In this document: positions 56,116-64,000 of the stretch, one piece after another
Layout of the letters: every line of letters begins with the position of its first letter
Position numbering within the stretch: position 1 is the first letter of the stretch
Assembly: GCF_023156505.1 (NCBI RefSeq)
Contig: NZ_JALNMJ010000026.1
Location: 1-64,000, forward strand
Reading direction: 5' to 3'
DNA from: Roseibium sediminicola
Lineage (GTDB): Bacteria; Pseudomonadota; Alphaproteobacteria; Rhizobiales; Stappiaceae
DNA: 64,000 bases
Translations under genes and position numbers: made by a program
The notes under the pieces: generated by a model
What the model was told of the DNA's origin: nothing
Database searches by the model: none
The model's input: only the letters and a program-made list of their open reading frames with translations

Positions 56116-57452
56116 GCTGTTTCCCTCGTTCTGGTCGGTTGGTGTGCGTTGCGGCTCGTCGAGCCGTTGAAAAGACCCCGGCTTGCCAGCCACTGAAACG
56201 CGGCCTGGAATGCGGGAGACGGTGTGTCGGGAATGGGCTTTGCTCTGGTGCCCGAGGCGTCGATCAGATCGCCGACCGGCAAACCGGCGACAAAGGCGAC
56301 CCCGTCCGGGTCCAGCGGCGTGATCAGGACATCACGTTCGACGAGACGGTTGTCTTCGACCACCACCCGCGTCTCCATGCGAACCGAATTCGGCACCGCA
56401 TGAGAAGGCTGGTCGTCAGGCCATGCGGCGCGGCGGCGCCAGAACGGTTCGGCAGCGAGCCTTCGTTCGAGGCGGTAAAAATCTCGGCCGACCCGTGCCT
56501 GGCGCCAGAAGGTTTCGACCACTCTGGCCCGATAGAAGCGGGCCGCGAGATCGACACCCGGCTTCGGATTGTCCAGGACGGTCAGTGCCATCGGCACAGC
56601 GGCCAGGGCCGAGGACAGCGCCCAGAAGAGGCCATGCCCGGAAAGCGGATCGATCGCCACCGCCGCATCGCCGGCCGGGATCACCGGCAGCGTCAGCTCC
56701 GGCGCTGACAACACCAGCCCGGCGGCGCGTGCAAGCAGCTTGTTTTGAACGTTGAGCCCGCCCATGTCTTCCGTCAGGCAGGGCTGGGTCAAAAACCGGT
56801 TCACGCGCTCCTGAAGAGCTGCCTCTCCCGCTCCGCCAAGATCGTCCGCATCGACGGAAATCTGCAGCCAGCGGCCAAAGCCGGGCGCTTCGGCCAGCCA
56901 CAGCCAGCCCTCGGGCGTCGCCGCGACATGAGTTCCCGGCGTGCCGGAGACACTGTCAAGAAGGCCGCTGATGGACAGCGTCTGCGGCCCTTTCAGCCTT
57001 TGTGAAGACGGCGCCTGACGGCCGCGCGCGTCAATCATCAGCCGCGCCGAGACTGCATCACCGCTTGAGAGTTTCAGGACAACGCCCTGTTCCGGATGCG
57101 TTTTTTCAATCCGGCCGATCCGCCCTTCGATCAGTTCCGCGCCGGCATCGACCGCGGCCTGGCGCAGGGCGGCGTCGAAGGCTGGACGTCGCACCAGGCG
57201 TTCGCCATTGGCGCTGCGTTTGAGCCCTGCCCAATCGACGGAACGGGGACAGGGCGCGCTTGCAGTCGCCAGAACGGCCTCAAGCCCACGTGCTTTCAGG
57301 AGCTGCGCCACGCGGGTGCTCAGGCCTTCCAGGCGCGGGCGCCCTGCCGCCGGATCGACGATCAGCACCGTGCAGCCGGCACGCACCAGCTCACGCGCTG
57401 CGAAGGCACCGGCGGGCCCGCCCCCGGCGACGACACAATCGTAATAGGTCAC
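56112..57452 (-). CDS. qhpG: FAD-dependent monooxygenase QhpG
   Basis: This is a 446-residue flavoprotein of the p-hydroxybenzoate hydroxylase/tryptophan halogenase fold. The N-terminal FAD site reads YDCVVAGGGPAGAFAARELV, and the second FAD/ribityl motif is PVIPAGDAAVAIDPLSGHG. QhpG was shown in Paracoccus to dihydroxylate the gamma-subunit Trp during CTQ formation. GTG 57452 is chosen (GAGGGAA eight bases upstream); TTG at 57455 is equally in frame. It is the first gene of the minus-strand qhp operon; divergent from qhpR. Confidence 0.88.
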   Translation of the reverse strand: MTYYDCVVAGGGPAGAFAARELVRAGCTVLIVDPAAGRPRLEGLSTRVAQLLKARGLEAVLATASAPCPRSVDWAGLKRSANGERLVRRPAFDAALRQAAVDAGAELIEGRIGRIEKTHPEQGVVLKLSSGDAVSARLMIDARGRQAPSSQRLKGPQTLSISGLLDSVSGTPGTHVAATPEGWLWLAEAPGFGRWLQISVDADDLGGAGEAALQERVNRFLTQPCLTEDMGGLNVQNKLLARAAGLVLSAPELTLPVIPAGDAAVAIDPLSGHGLFWALSSALAAVPMALTVLDNPKPGVDLAARFYRARVVETFWRQARVGRDFYRLERRLAAEPFWRRRAAWPDDQPSHAVPNSVRMETRVVVEDNRLVERDVLITPLDPDGVAFVAGLPVGDLIDASGTRAKPIPDTPSPAFQAAFQWLASRGLFNGSTSRNAHQPTRTRETA

Positions 57453-57694
57453 CAATACTGTTCCCTCGTCCGGCCGCCCAAGTGTTCAAGGTGCGGAACC
57501 GGATCTCTCTGTGCCCGCCATTAGGGGAGCAGCGGCCGGTGCTTTCCCGACAATTTCGGCCAATCTTTTCCGAAACGGCAAAAACGCGCCGACATCGTTT
57601 GCAACGCCGCGGAATGTTTGATGTAGTTGTGACTTCAGCTTGGCGGTTTCTGCGTCAGGCTGAATTGGAGAGGCTTCGAACCGAAGCGAGGACC

Positions 57695-58723
57695 ATGCCG
57701 AAAAGCGCGACGATCATCTCGGGCGCCCTGAACGGTCTACAGGCAATGCTGACGCAGCAGGGTCTGGAGCCCGAAGCGCTCGGCCGCCAGAGCGGCCTGC
57801 CAGTGACGGTCTGGAAAAATGCCCGTCACGAGATCCCGCTTTACGCTTTTGTCCAGATTTATGAAAACGGCGCCGACCTGCTCGGACAGCCAGGTATCGG
57901 CTGGCAGTCCGGCCCGCTCCTGAACCTTGCAGATCTCGGCGAACTGGGCGACGCGCTTCTGACCGCCTCCTCGGTCGGCTCGGCGCTCAAGACGTTCGAG
58001 CGCTTCATCAAGTTCATCCAGAGCGAGACCGACCTGCAGCTGACCATCGAGGACGGCGTCGCCACCCTTACCTACCGCATTCTCAATCCGGATATCTGGC
58101 CGCGCCGCCAGGATGCCGAATTCACCCTGTCCGTGCTGGTCGAATTGATCCGCCGCGGCGCCGGCAGCTCATGGACGCCCGACCTGGTCTGTTTTGAGCA
58201 CAGCGCGGCCCGGTCCCAGGCAAGTTCCATGGCCGCTGCCGGCAGTCTCTGCCTGTACGACAGCGAGACCAATGCCTTGAGCTTTCCCGAAAGCGTTCTC
58301 GCCCTGCCAATGCCAAGGGACGACAGCGGCCGTCACCGCAGCGTGCTTGCCCATCTCAGCCGGGAACTCGCCGAAAAAGCCCGGGCCCGCTCCCTGACCG
58401 CGCGCACCCGCACGGCGATTTATGAAACCCTCGGCACCGGCCAGGCGGATCAGGAAACCATCGCCCGTCAGCTCGGTCTCTCCCGCCGCTCGCTGCACAG
58501 GCATCTGGGCGAAGAAGGCACGCGCTTTTCCGTCCTGTTGGACGAGTGCCGCTATCGGGTTGCCCGTCACGCCTTGATCGACACGCCGCATTCGCTTGCC
58601 CAGATCGCCTGCGAACTCGACTATTCCGACCAGACCGCCTTTGAGCGCGCCTTCAAGCGCCGCACCGGCGTGACGCCAAAACAGTTCCGTCAGGCGCTGT
58701 TCCGCTGTCCCCTGCGCGATTGA
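57695..58723 (+). CDS. qhpR: AraC-family regulator QhpR
   Basis: The 342-residue protein has an N-terminal arabinose-binding-like domain (GLQAMLTQQGLEPEALGRQS, LYAFVQIYENGADLLGQPGI) and a C-terminal AraC HTH (ETIARQLGLSRRSLHRHLGE and LAQIACELDYSDQTAFERAF). By its divergent position it is the QhpR activator that induces the cluster in response to amine. ATG 57695 has GAGG just upstream; further in-frame starts to 57614 are possible. The 240-base divergent gap contains TTTCGG/CCGAAA (57554-57575, 10-base gap), a candidate but weak site. Confidence 0.85.
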   Translation: MPKSATIISGALNGLQAMLTQQGLEPEALGRQSGLPVTVWKNARHEIPLYAFVQIYENGADLLGQPGIGWQSGPLLNLADLGELGDALLTASSVGSALKTFERFIKFIQSETDLQLTIEDGVATLTYRILNPDIWPRRQDAEFTLSVLVELIRRGAGSSWTPDLVCFEHSAARSQASSMAAAGSLCLYDSETNALSFPESVLALPMPRDDSGRHRSVLAHLSRELAEKARARSLTARTRTAIYETLGTGQADQETIARQLGLSRRSLHRHLGEEGTRFSVLLDECRYRVARHALIDTPHSLAQIACELDYSDQTAFERAFKRRTGVTPKQFRQALFRCPLRD

Positions 58724-58726
58724 AGG

Positions 58727-59770
58727 TTATGCGGGGCCTGCGCCCGCCAGTTCCGGATGCGCATAGGCCTCCGGATAGGCCATCGGCCGCAGCGGCCCGA
58801 GTGGCACAACCCTGTTCCAAGACCGGCCGAAATAGCCCTGACGGCAATGGACCAGCGAATTGCTTGTGGCAACGCCCGGCAGCGCATGCACGCGGCACAG
58901 CCAGCGCCACAGATGCGGATAGTCGAGGATCTTCGCCCCGTTCAGCTTCATGCGCAGGTAATAGACCGGGTCATGCCGGTAAAGCGTCGGAAAGAGCCTG
59001 AGATCCGCCTCGGTGAAGGCCTCGCCGGTCAGGAACGGACGGCCGTCGGAGAGCCTATCCTCCAACGTTCCCAGCATGTCGAAATAGGCCTTGAATGCCG
59101 CCGCATAAACCGCCTGGTCGGATGAGAATCCGGCCTTGTAGGCGCCGTTGTTGATCGCCTGGTAGATGGCCTCGTTGAGCCCGTCGATCTCGGCCTGCAG
59201 CGACTTGTCCGGTGGATAGAGGTCCGCCCGCTCACCCGCTGGGATCGTGCTGCCAAGCGCCTCGGCATGGGCGTTCAGCATGCGCAGGATTTCCGCGCTT
59301 TCGTTGCTGACGATGCGCCGCTGCTTCTTGTCGTAGAGCACCGGGACGGATTTTTCATCGGACCCTTCGGCGCGGTAGATATCGCGCACCAGCCGGTGGC
59401 CCTTCCCCGTGCCGGTCTCGGCTGTGCATTCCGGCAGCGGCGCGCCGGTGAGGCTCGCCGTTTTCTCCGGAGCGAACTGCCACAGGTTCGGACCTGCCGG
59501 ATCGTCTTCCTCTGTCCGCCCGGGAAAGGCGATGTCCATCGTGACGGTGTCCTGAAGCCCCAGGACATTCCGTGCCAGGGTCACCCGATGGCACCACGGG
59601 CAATTGAGCGCCACGAACAGATGATAGCGCCCAGGCTCCGGCGGAAAATCCGGATCGCCTATGGCGGTCCTGAAGCCGCTGACGCCGCGCACGAATTCTC
59701 CCCGTGCGCGGCGCCCGGAGGCGTCAGTCTGGTTTTCCTGAACGGATGCGTCCGGTGTCTTCGAGGCCAT
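58727..59770 (-). CDS. Glutathionyl-hydroquinone reductase (Omega-class GST, YqjG/ECM4 type)
   Basis: The 347-residue product is of the xi-class GST family, which removes glutathione from glutathionyl-hydroquinones. The catalytic motif is ALNCPWCHRV with Cys57. The typical N-terminal SGFRTAIGDPDFPPEPGRYH, KSVPVLYDKKQRRIVSNESA (cis-Pro region) and C-terminal GLNEAIYQAINNGAYKAGFS and GEAFTEADLRLFPTLYRHDP are all present. The start ATG 59770 follows a hemerythrin-domain gene end by 8 bases on the same strand, so the two may form one operon, linking quinone detoxification and oxygen/nitric-oxide stress. Confidence 0.9.
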   Translation of the reverse strand: MASKTPDASVQENQTDASGRRARGEFVRGVSGFRTAIGDPDFPPEPGRYHLFVALNCPWCHRVTLARNVLGLQDTVTMDIAFPGRTEEDDPAGPNLWQFAPEKTASLTGAPLPECTAETGTGKGHRLVRDIYRAEGSDEKSVPVLYDKKQRRIVSNESAEILRMLNAHAEALGSTIPAGERADLYPPDKSLQAEIDGLNEAIYQAINNGAYKAGFSSDQAVYAAAFKAYFDMLGTLEDRLSDGRPFLTGEAFTEADLRLFPTLYRHDPVYYLRMKLNGAKILDYPHLWRWLCRVHALPGVATSNSLVHCRQGYFGRSWNRVVPLGPLRPMAYPEAYAHPELAGAGPA

Positions 59771-59778
59771 TGGTTGTC

Positions 59779-60345
59779 CTATCCGCGCAGGCGATGATGC
59801 AGAATGATCGGCACCGCCAGCTCTTCCTCGTCGCTTAGGTGCCGGTCGAGCAGCTGTTCGATCGCCTCCGTGACCGGATGCAGCTTTCCGGCTTCCTCAT
59901 AGGCCTGCACCTCATCCAGCTGAACCAGCTTGATGGCACGATTGGCGATGCCCGAAAAGTCATGCAGCACGGTGTCGAGCGCCGCATGGTCCTGTTCCAG
60001 GATCTCCAGCCCGCTGTCAAAGCGCGGATCGGCCGCCGAAAGCTCCGGAAAATAACTCCGGTCCTCCCAGGTGTGATGGCCATGGAGATTGCCCACCAGA
60101 ATGTTGCCGAAACGGGAGAGCCGCCCGGCGAAGTCGTCGGGCACCAGGTTCCTGTCGAGATAGGCTTCCGTGTCTTCGCGAAGCAGCCCGGCCAGCCTGC
60201 GGAACGATCGATGCGCGTTCAGCCAGCCTCTGGTCTTTTCCTGAAAGCCCGGATGGCTGTCCCAGCTGTCACGCGGATATTCTGCCAGAAGAAGACGCAT
60301 CTCTGCAGGCATGGCATCGGTTCGAATGGTCAGATCGGCAGTCAT
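59779..60345 (-). CDS. Hemerythrin-domain protein
   Basis: The 188-residue protein is mainly helical with metal-ligand candidates HHTWEDRSYFPEL (His-His and Glu), LEQDHAALD (His) and LDRHLSDEEELAVP (His and Glu). These sit at the spacing of a hemerythrin-type four-helix bundle that binds a diiron centre and dioxygen or related ligands. AAGGAG lies seven bases before ATG 60345. It is 8 bases from the following glutathionyl-hydroquinone reductase, suggesting a stress-related pair. Confidence 0.82.
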   Translation of the reverse strand: MTADLTIRTDAMPAEMRLLLAEYPRDSWDSHPGFQEKTRGWLNAHRSFRRLAGLLREDTEAYLDRNLVPDDFAGRLSRFGNILVGNLHGHHTWEDRSYFPELSAADPRFDSGLEILEQDHAALDTVLHDFSGIANRAIKLVQLDEVQAYEEAGKLHPVTEAIEQLLDRHLSDEEELAVPIILHHRLRG

Positions 60346-60491
60346 GTCGTCTCCTTGTGTCTTGAGGGGGATTGGGGGTCAGGAAGCCTGGATTGGCCTT
60401 GTCCAGACAGATGGGCTACGCGCCGATCCGTTACCAGACCGGGAGTGTCGATCACACTGTTCGATATTCCGAAACGATGAGGGAACTGAGA

Positions 60492-61190
60492 CTAACCGTA
60501 GGCCGTCTGCTTCTCGTCGGCGCAGGCGGCCTCCAGGATCACGTCCGGCGAGAGCACCGGGGTGACGGATGTGGCCAGGGAGAAGTCGTCGCAATAGACG
60601 TTCTCACCGGGAAAGGCGACGGTGGCGATGCCGGCGCCCACGGAGGCCGACAGACTTGCCGCCGTATCCTCGATCGCAATCACCTCACTGGGGGAAAGGT
60701 CCAGCCATGCCAGCGCGTGTCGATAGGCTTCCGGATCCGGTTTCGGCCGTTCTACCAGACCGCCATGGCCAAGATAGTCGAACAACTCCCGCCTGCAATG
60801 CGGCGCCAGTGCCTCAAGCAAGCCTTCGATATTGCCAAGACTTGTGGTGGAGACCAGCCCCAGCTGAATGCCGTTTTCCCGTGCCCAGGCAAGTGTCTCG
60901 GCAACCCCGTCGCGCAGACCGAGGCGCTGCTCTTTCAGAAGCTGATGGTAGATCTGCGTCTTGGCAACATGGATCGCCCGAGCGTCCACCCTTTGGCCAC
61001 GGCTGAGCGCAAAGGCTTCGATCCGGTTGATGCCCCCGGTTGTTTTCAGAAGCGCCTGGTAGAGCGAGCGGTTCCAGCGCCAGCCGAGCCCGGCCAGCGC
61101 AAAGGCCCTGTTGAAGGCTTCCCGCTGCATCTCCGACGTTTCCGCGAGCGTGCCGATGGAGCCGAACAGAACGGCGGCCGGCATTGTCAT
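60492..61190 (-). CDS. HAD-fold protein lacking the catalytic aspartates
   Basis: This is a 232-residue protein of the CbbY/beta-phosphoglucomutase-like HAD group: cap helices after motif I, motif II LGLVSTTSLGN, motif III RPKPDPEAYRHAL and motif IV VIAIEDTAASLSASVGAG. Motif I reads AVLFGSIGTLAETSE: the nucleophile and acid positions of DxDGT are Gly10 and Ile12. It is therefore unlikely to be a phosphatase, though the rest of the site is intact, and I recall similar sequences in other alphaproteobacteria. ATG 61190 has AGGAA upstream. Role unknown; possibly a binding or regulatory protein. Confidence 0.75.
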   Translation of the reverse strand: MTMPAAVLFGSIGTLAETSEMQREAFNRAFALAGLGWRWNRSLYQALLKTTGGINRIEAFALSRGQRVDARAIHVAKTQIYHQLLKEQRLGLRDGVAETLAWARENGIQLGLVSTTSLGNIEGLLEALAPHCRRELFDYLGHGGLVERPKPDPEAYRHALAWLDLSPSEVIAIEDTAASLSASVGAGIATVAFPGENVYCDDFSLATSVTPVLSPDVILEAACADEKQTAYG

Positions 61191-61349
61191 GGCGTTCCTG
61201 CCTCTGCATCAATCCGGCATAATGTATGCGTTAACAGCCGGTCATGCAACCTGAAGGTTTGTTCACCGGCTCAGCAATCAAAACCCGGATAGCACTGCGC
61301 GTCCTGCCGTCCGGAATGACGGTGGTGAAACTGCAGAGAACCGTTTCCC

Positions 61350-62123
61350 CTACCCCCGCCCGACAAACGGCATTTTCGTTGCCATCACGGTCAGCGTCAG
61401 CACGTTGGCGTCGAGCGGCAGCGAGGCCATGTAGACCACCGCGGCGGCGACATGGGCCGGGTCGATGGTCGGCTCCACCGCCGTTTCACCATTCGCCTGG
61501 GGCACCCCCTTGTCCATTTTGGCGGTCATGTCGCTGGCCGCGTTGCCGATGTCGATCTGGCCGCAGGCAATATCATAGGGGCGCCCATCCAGCGCGGTCG
61601 ACTTGGTGAGCCCGGTGATCGCGTGTTTGGTTGCCGTATAGGGCGCTGAGAAGGGCCGCGGCGTCGTTGCCGAGATCGAACCGTTGTTGACGATCCGCCC
61701 GCCTTTCGGCGTCTGCGCCTTCATCAGCCTGAAGGCGCCTTGCGTGCACAGGAACGCGCCGGTCAGGTTGGCCGCCACCACGGCGCTCCATTCGTCGTAG
61801 GAGATCTCCTCCAGCGGCACCGCGGAATTGGAGATCCCGGCATTGTTGACCAGGAGATCCAGCCGCCCGAACCTGTCTTCAATGGCCTTGAACAGCACAC
61901 CGACCGAAACCGGATCACCGACATCGGCCGATATCCCCGTGACCTCGCCGCCGGTATCCCCGGCGATTGCCGCCGCCGCCTCGTCCAGCACCGCCTGCCG
62001 CCGGCCGCTGATCACGACCCGCCAGCCGGCACGGGCAAGCCCTGTCGCCACCGCCTTGCCGACCCCGGTACCGCCGCCGGTCACCAGCGCGATCCGGCCC
62101 CTCACGTCAAATGCCTCGCTCAT
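61350..62123 (-). CDS. Short-chain dehydrogenase/reductase
   Basis: The 257-residue SDR has the NAD(P) site [20 protein letters not shown] (residues 13-32), [12 protein letters not shown], the active-site region [26 protein letters not shown] with Ser and Tyr-x-x-x-Lys, and [11 protein letters not shown]. Arg in SGRRQAV suggests NADP preference. The substrate is unknown. ATG 62123 (MSEAFDVRG) begins the conserved part and has GGGAG upstream; longer in-frame starts read into a dispersed repeat. Confidence 0.88.
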   Translation of the reverse strand: MSEAFDVRGRIALVTGGGTGVGKAVATGLARAGWRVVISGRRQAVLDEAAAAIAGDTGGEVTGISADVGDPVSVGVLFKAIEDRFGRLDLLVNNAGISNSAVPLEEISYDEWSAVVAANLTGAFLCTQGAFRLMKAQTPKGGRIVNNGSISATTPRPFSAPYTATKHAITGLTKSTALDGRPYDIACGQIDIGNAASDMTAKMDKGVPQANGETAVEPTIDPAHVAAAVVYMASLPLDANVLTLTVMATKMPFVGRG

Positions 62124-62197
62124 ACGTTTCTCCCACTTTCCCAAGGATCTCATAATCCATAACCGGAGTCTTTTGCACCAACCGCCCACACGTTCGG

Positions 62198-62346
62198 TGT
62201 CACCCCGGGCGAGCAACGCGAGACCCGGGGCCTACTCATTTCCAGAGAGTCGGTTGGGTTGGAACAGTTCGAGATCACGTCCCATACTTTGGCAAGCAGC
62301 CTTGCGAGTATGCCCCGGGTCTGCGCTTCGCTTGCCCGGGGTGACA
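62198..62346. repeat. Dispersed palindromic element
   Basis: The ends TGTCACCCCGGGC and GCCCGGGGTGACA are exact 13-base inverted copies. It shares GCGAGACCCGGGGCC and ACTCATTTCCAGAG with the copy at 24209-24360. It lies in the 314-base gap between the SDR and the D-erythronate dehydrogenase, in which nothing else is visible. Confidence 0.75.
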
Positions 62347-62437
62347 CAGGTGTATGCCTCACGATTGTTCCATTGCATGCCAGCTTGTTCGTCTTGAGAT
62401 ATCCGTTTTCGAACTCAAGTTGTTGACCCGATCCCCC

Positions 62438-63403
62438 TCATCCCTCGTCTTCAAGGTGGATACGGATGATATCGTCGAAGCTGCTCTCGGCGGCAAACCC
62501 GAGCGCCGCCGCCCGCCGGGCGTCGAAATTCTTCGGCCAGCCCTCAACGATCTTCTGGATCACCGGGTCGGGCTCGCGCCGGATCAACTTGACCGCCGCC
62601 TCGCCCGCGACGCGCCGCAGCGCCTCGATCTCTTCTGCAACCGTGGCCGACAGGCCCGGCATGGTCAGGCTCCGGCGTGGGCCGATCCGGGCCGTTTCCA
62701 TGCGGGCGGCCTGAACGAAAAAACCGACCGCCGCGCGCGGGCTGGCGAACCAGTGGCGCACGCTGTCCGCCACCGGCAGCACGGCCTCCTCACCCTTGAG
62801 CGGTTCGCGCAGGATGTTGGAAAAGAACCCGGAGGCCGCCTTGTTGGGGGCACCCGGCCGGACGCAGATGGTGGGAAGGCGCAGCCCGATGCCGTCAAAG
62901 ATCCCCTTGCGGGTGTAATCCGCCAGAAGCAGCTCGGTGATCGCCTTCTGCGTGCCATAGCTGGTCAGCGGCGCGGTCAGGAAGTCGTCTTCGATCCGCT
63001 CCGGAAACGGCTCACCGAACACCGCCAGCGAAGACGCGAACACCAGCCTCGGACAATAGGGCTCCCGCATCGCTTCCCGCCGGATCGCTTCGAAAAGGGC
63101 CCTTGTGCCGTCCAGATTGACCGCATAGCCCTTTTCGAAATCCGCTTCCGCCTCGCCCGAGACCACCGCCGCCAGATGAAAGATCAGATCCGGCCGTTCC
63201 TCAATCAGCTTTTCCGCATTGCCCGGCTCGGACAGATCCACCGTCATCCGCCGCGCCACAAGACCTTCGGGTACTGCCGGCGCAATCGCATCGGCCAGCG
63301 TCAGCTCGGTCACCTCGAAGCCGAACACCTCCGGCTCCTTCGCAAGCCTCTGCAGCAGCTTGCGCCCGACCATGCCGGCGGCGCCGATGACGAGAATATG
63401 CAT
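62438..63403 (-). CDS. denD: NAD-dependent epimerase/dehydratase, D-erythronate dehydrogenase-like
   Basis: The 321-residue extended SDR has MHILVIGAAGMVGRKLLQRL (NAD site), LIFHLAAVVSGEAEADFEKG, the catalytic SYGTQKAITELLLADYTRKG (Tyr and Lys), LRLPTICVRPGAPNKAASGF and VRHWFASPRAAVGFF. The overall pattern is that of D-erythronate dehydrogenases (DenD), which oxidise D-erythronate at C2 in a four-carbon sugar-acid pathway. Partner kinase and isomerase genes (DenK, DenI) are not in the window, so substrate assignment stays tentative. Confidence 0.78.
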   Translation of the reverse strand: MHILVIGAAGMVGRKLLQRLAKEPEVFGFEVTELTLADAIAPAVPEGLVARRMTVDLSEPGNAEKLIEERPDLIFHLAAVVSGEAEADFEKGYAVNLDGTRALFEAIRREAMREPYCPRLVFASSLAVFGEPFPERIEDDFLTAPLTSYGTQKAITELLLADYTRKGIFDGIGLRLPTICVRPGAPNKAASGFFSNILREPLKGEEAVLPVADSVRHWFASPRAAVGFFVQAARMETARIGPRRSLTMPGLSATVAEEIEALRRVAGEAAVKLIRREPDPVIQKIVEGWPKNFDARRAAALGFAAESSFDDIIRIHLEDEG

Positions 63404-63486
63404 GTGGGGGTCTCCCGGGGCTGACGATCTTGCATTGAAGACAACCGGATAAAGGCGCCAAGAGCAAGCGTTGCTATCAGAGGTGC

Positions 63487-64000
63487 CTAGGCCGGGCTGC
63501 CCGGGCTGTCGAAAAGGATCCGGCTGGAACGGCGTGCGTGTGCCTGAGACTCTTCTTTCAGAAGCCCTTGCCGCAACCGTCCCTCGCCATCCGTCAGCAG
63601 CAGCGGCTCGAACTCCGGCATAAACCGTTCTTCCATCCGCATCATTGGCCGGTAGGCCGCGCTCAAGCCATCCGTCATCGCGCAGAAGGTCCGCCGGGGC
63701 TCACGCCAGCTCTGAAGCATCTGGCGCGGACTGCCGATGCGCACACCGCCGCCGTAGCGAACCAGGGGGCCGATCAGGCTGATGAGGGATTGCGACACGT
63801 CGAAGGCAGCCCGGCGGGACCAGGCGTGGCGGATGGCGTGACGGGTCAAGGCAAGTTTCCGGCCACGGAACTGCAGCAGATTTTTCAAATACGGCACGAC
63901 CGTGTCGAGCGGTTCCTTCGGCCATTCGACCAGTTTCTGGCCGTCGAGATCGGCGAGCCTCAGATGGGGCATCAGCCGGCCGGCGCTGGCGCTGTCGGCA
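63487..64000 (-). CDS. Unidentified protein, C-terminal part (cut by window edge)
   Basis: The open frame reaches the end of the window, so the start lies beyond it; an internal ATG at 63972 is not necessarily the true start. The visible 170 residues or so include RLADLDGQKLVEWPKEPLDT, YLKNLLQFRGRKLALTRHAI, RTFCAMTDGLSAAYRPMMRM and EERFMPEFEPLLLTDGEGR, a basic, Trp- and Arg-rich helical protein without visible membrane segments or known motifs. I do not recognise the family. The gap to the preceding gene is 83 bases. Confidence 0.5.
   Translation of the reverse strand, partial: ADSASAGRLMPHLRLADLDGQKLVEWPKEPLDTVVPYLKNLLQFRGRKLALTRHAIRHAWSRRAAFDVSQSLISLIGPLVRYGGGVRIGSPRQMLQSWREPRRTFCAMTDGLSAAYRPMMRMEERFMPEFEPLLLTDGEGRLRQGLLKEESQAHARRSSRILFDSPGSPA

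Overview
The window looks like a chromosomal segment of a high-GC alphaproteobacterium, most probably a Hyphomicrobiales member of the Stappia/Roseibium (Labrenzia) type. The reasons are the neighbouring recA and alaS with icd a few kilobases away, a recA promoter carrying an alphaproteobacterial-type LexA box, a monomeric NADP isocitrate dehydrogenase beside a separate dimeric one, and many short inverted-repeat intergenic elements. The genus is an inference; no rRNA or tRNA gene is visible. The window opens inside the 3' end of an IS110-family transposase and closes inside an unidentified gene on the minus strand.

Layout. 0-5 kb: trmJ-murI operon, a periplasmic solute-binding protein, a hexapeptide-repeat-like gene whose frame runs antisense through that binding protein, and two tandem STM3941-like membrane proteins, the second partly AT-rich. 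5-9 kb: monomeric isocitrate dehydrogenase, then an AraC regulator divergent from an SPW membrane protein. 9-14 kb: a YHS-domain protein, the rtcB2-prfH RNA-repair/ribosome-rescue pair, a Tat-exported alpha/beta hydrolase divergent from an OhrR-like regulator, and a HAD phosphatase. 14-24 kb: a secreted chorismate mutase, a GGDEF/EAL protein, a large cyclase-like/ATPase/helical-repeat regulator, a transglutaminase-like (Tgl) protein and an MFS exporter divergent from an Rrf2 regulator. 25-36 kb: dimeric icd, fetAB-gst, a secreted VWA protein, a cyclic-nucleotide-gated channel, alaS and recA. 36-48 kb: psuK-psuG (pseudouridine salvage), an MscK-like channel, a three-gene coiled-coil/DUF6384 operon of unknown role, a lipoprotein, and a VOC/TetR divergent pair with two clear operators.

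48.9-58.7 kb holds the best-defined system: a complete quinohemoprotein amine dehydrogenase (QHNDH) cluster, qhpG-A-D-C-B-F-E on the minus strand with the AraC-type qhpR divergent. It encodes the dihaem alpha subunit, the beta-propeller beta subunit and the small gamma subunit that carries the cysteine tryptophylquinone cofactor. It also encodes the whole maturation line: a radical SAM thioether-forming enzyme, a flavin monooxygenase for tryptophan hydroxylation, an ABC exporter and a subtilisin-like leader protease. Several junctions are 4-nt ATGA overlaps. The gamma precursor keeps every cross-linking residue at the published spacing.

58.7-64 kb: glutathionyl-hydroquinone reductase, a hemerythrin-domain protein, a HAD-fold protein without its nucleophile Asp, an SDR, a D-erythronate dehydrogenase-like enzyme and the truncated end gene. 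About ten palindromic dispersed elements (100-160 bp, ends reading TGTCAYCCCGG...) sit between operons across the window. One of them separates qhpB from qhpF.
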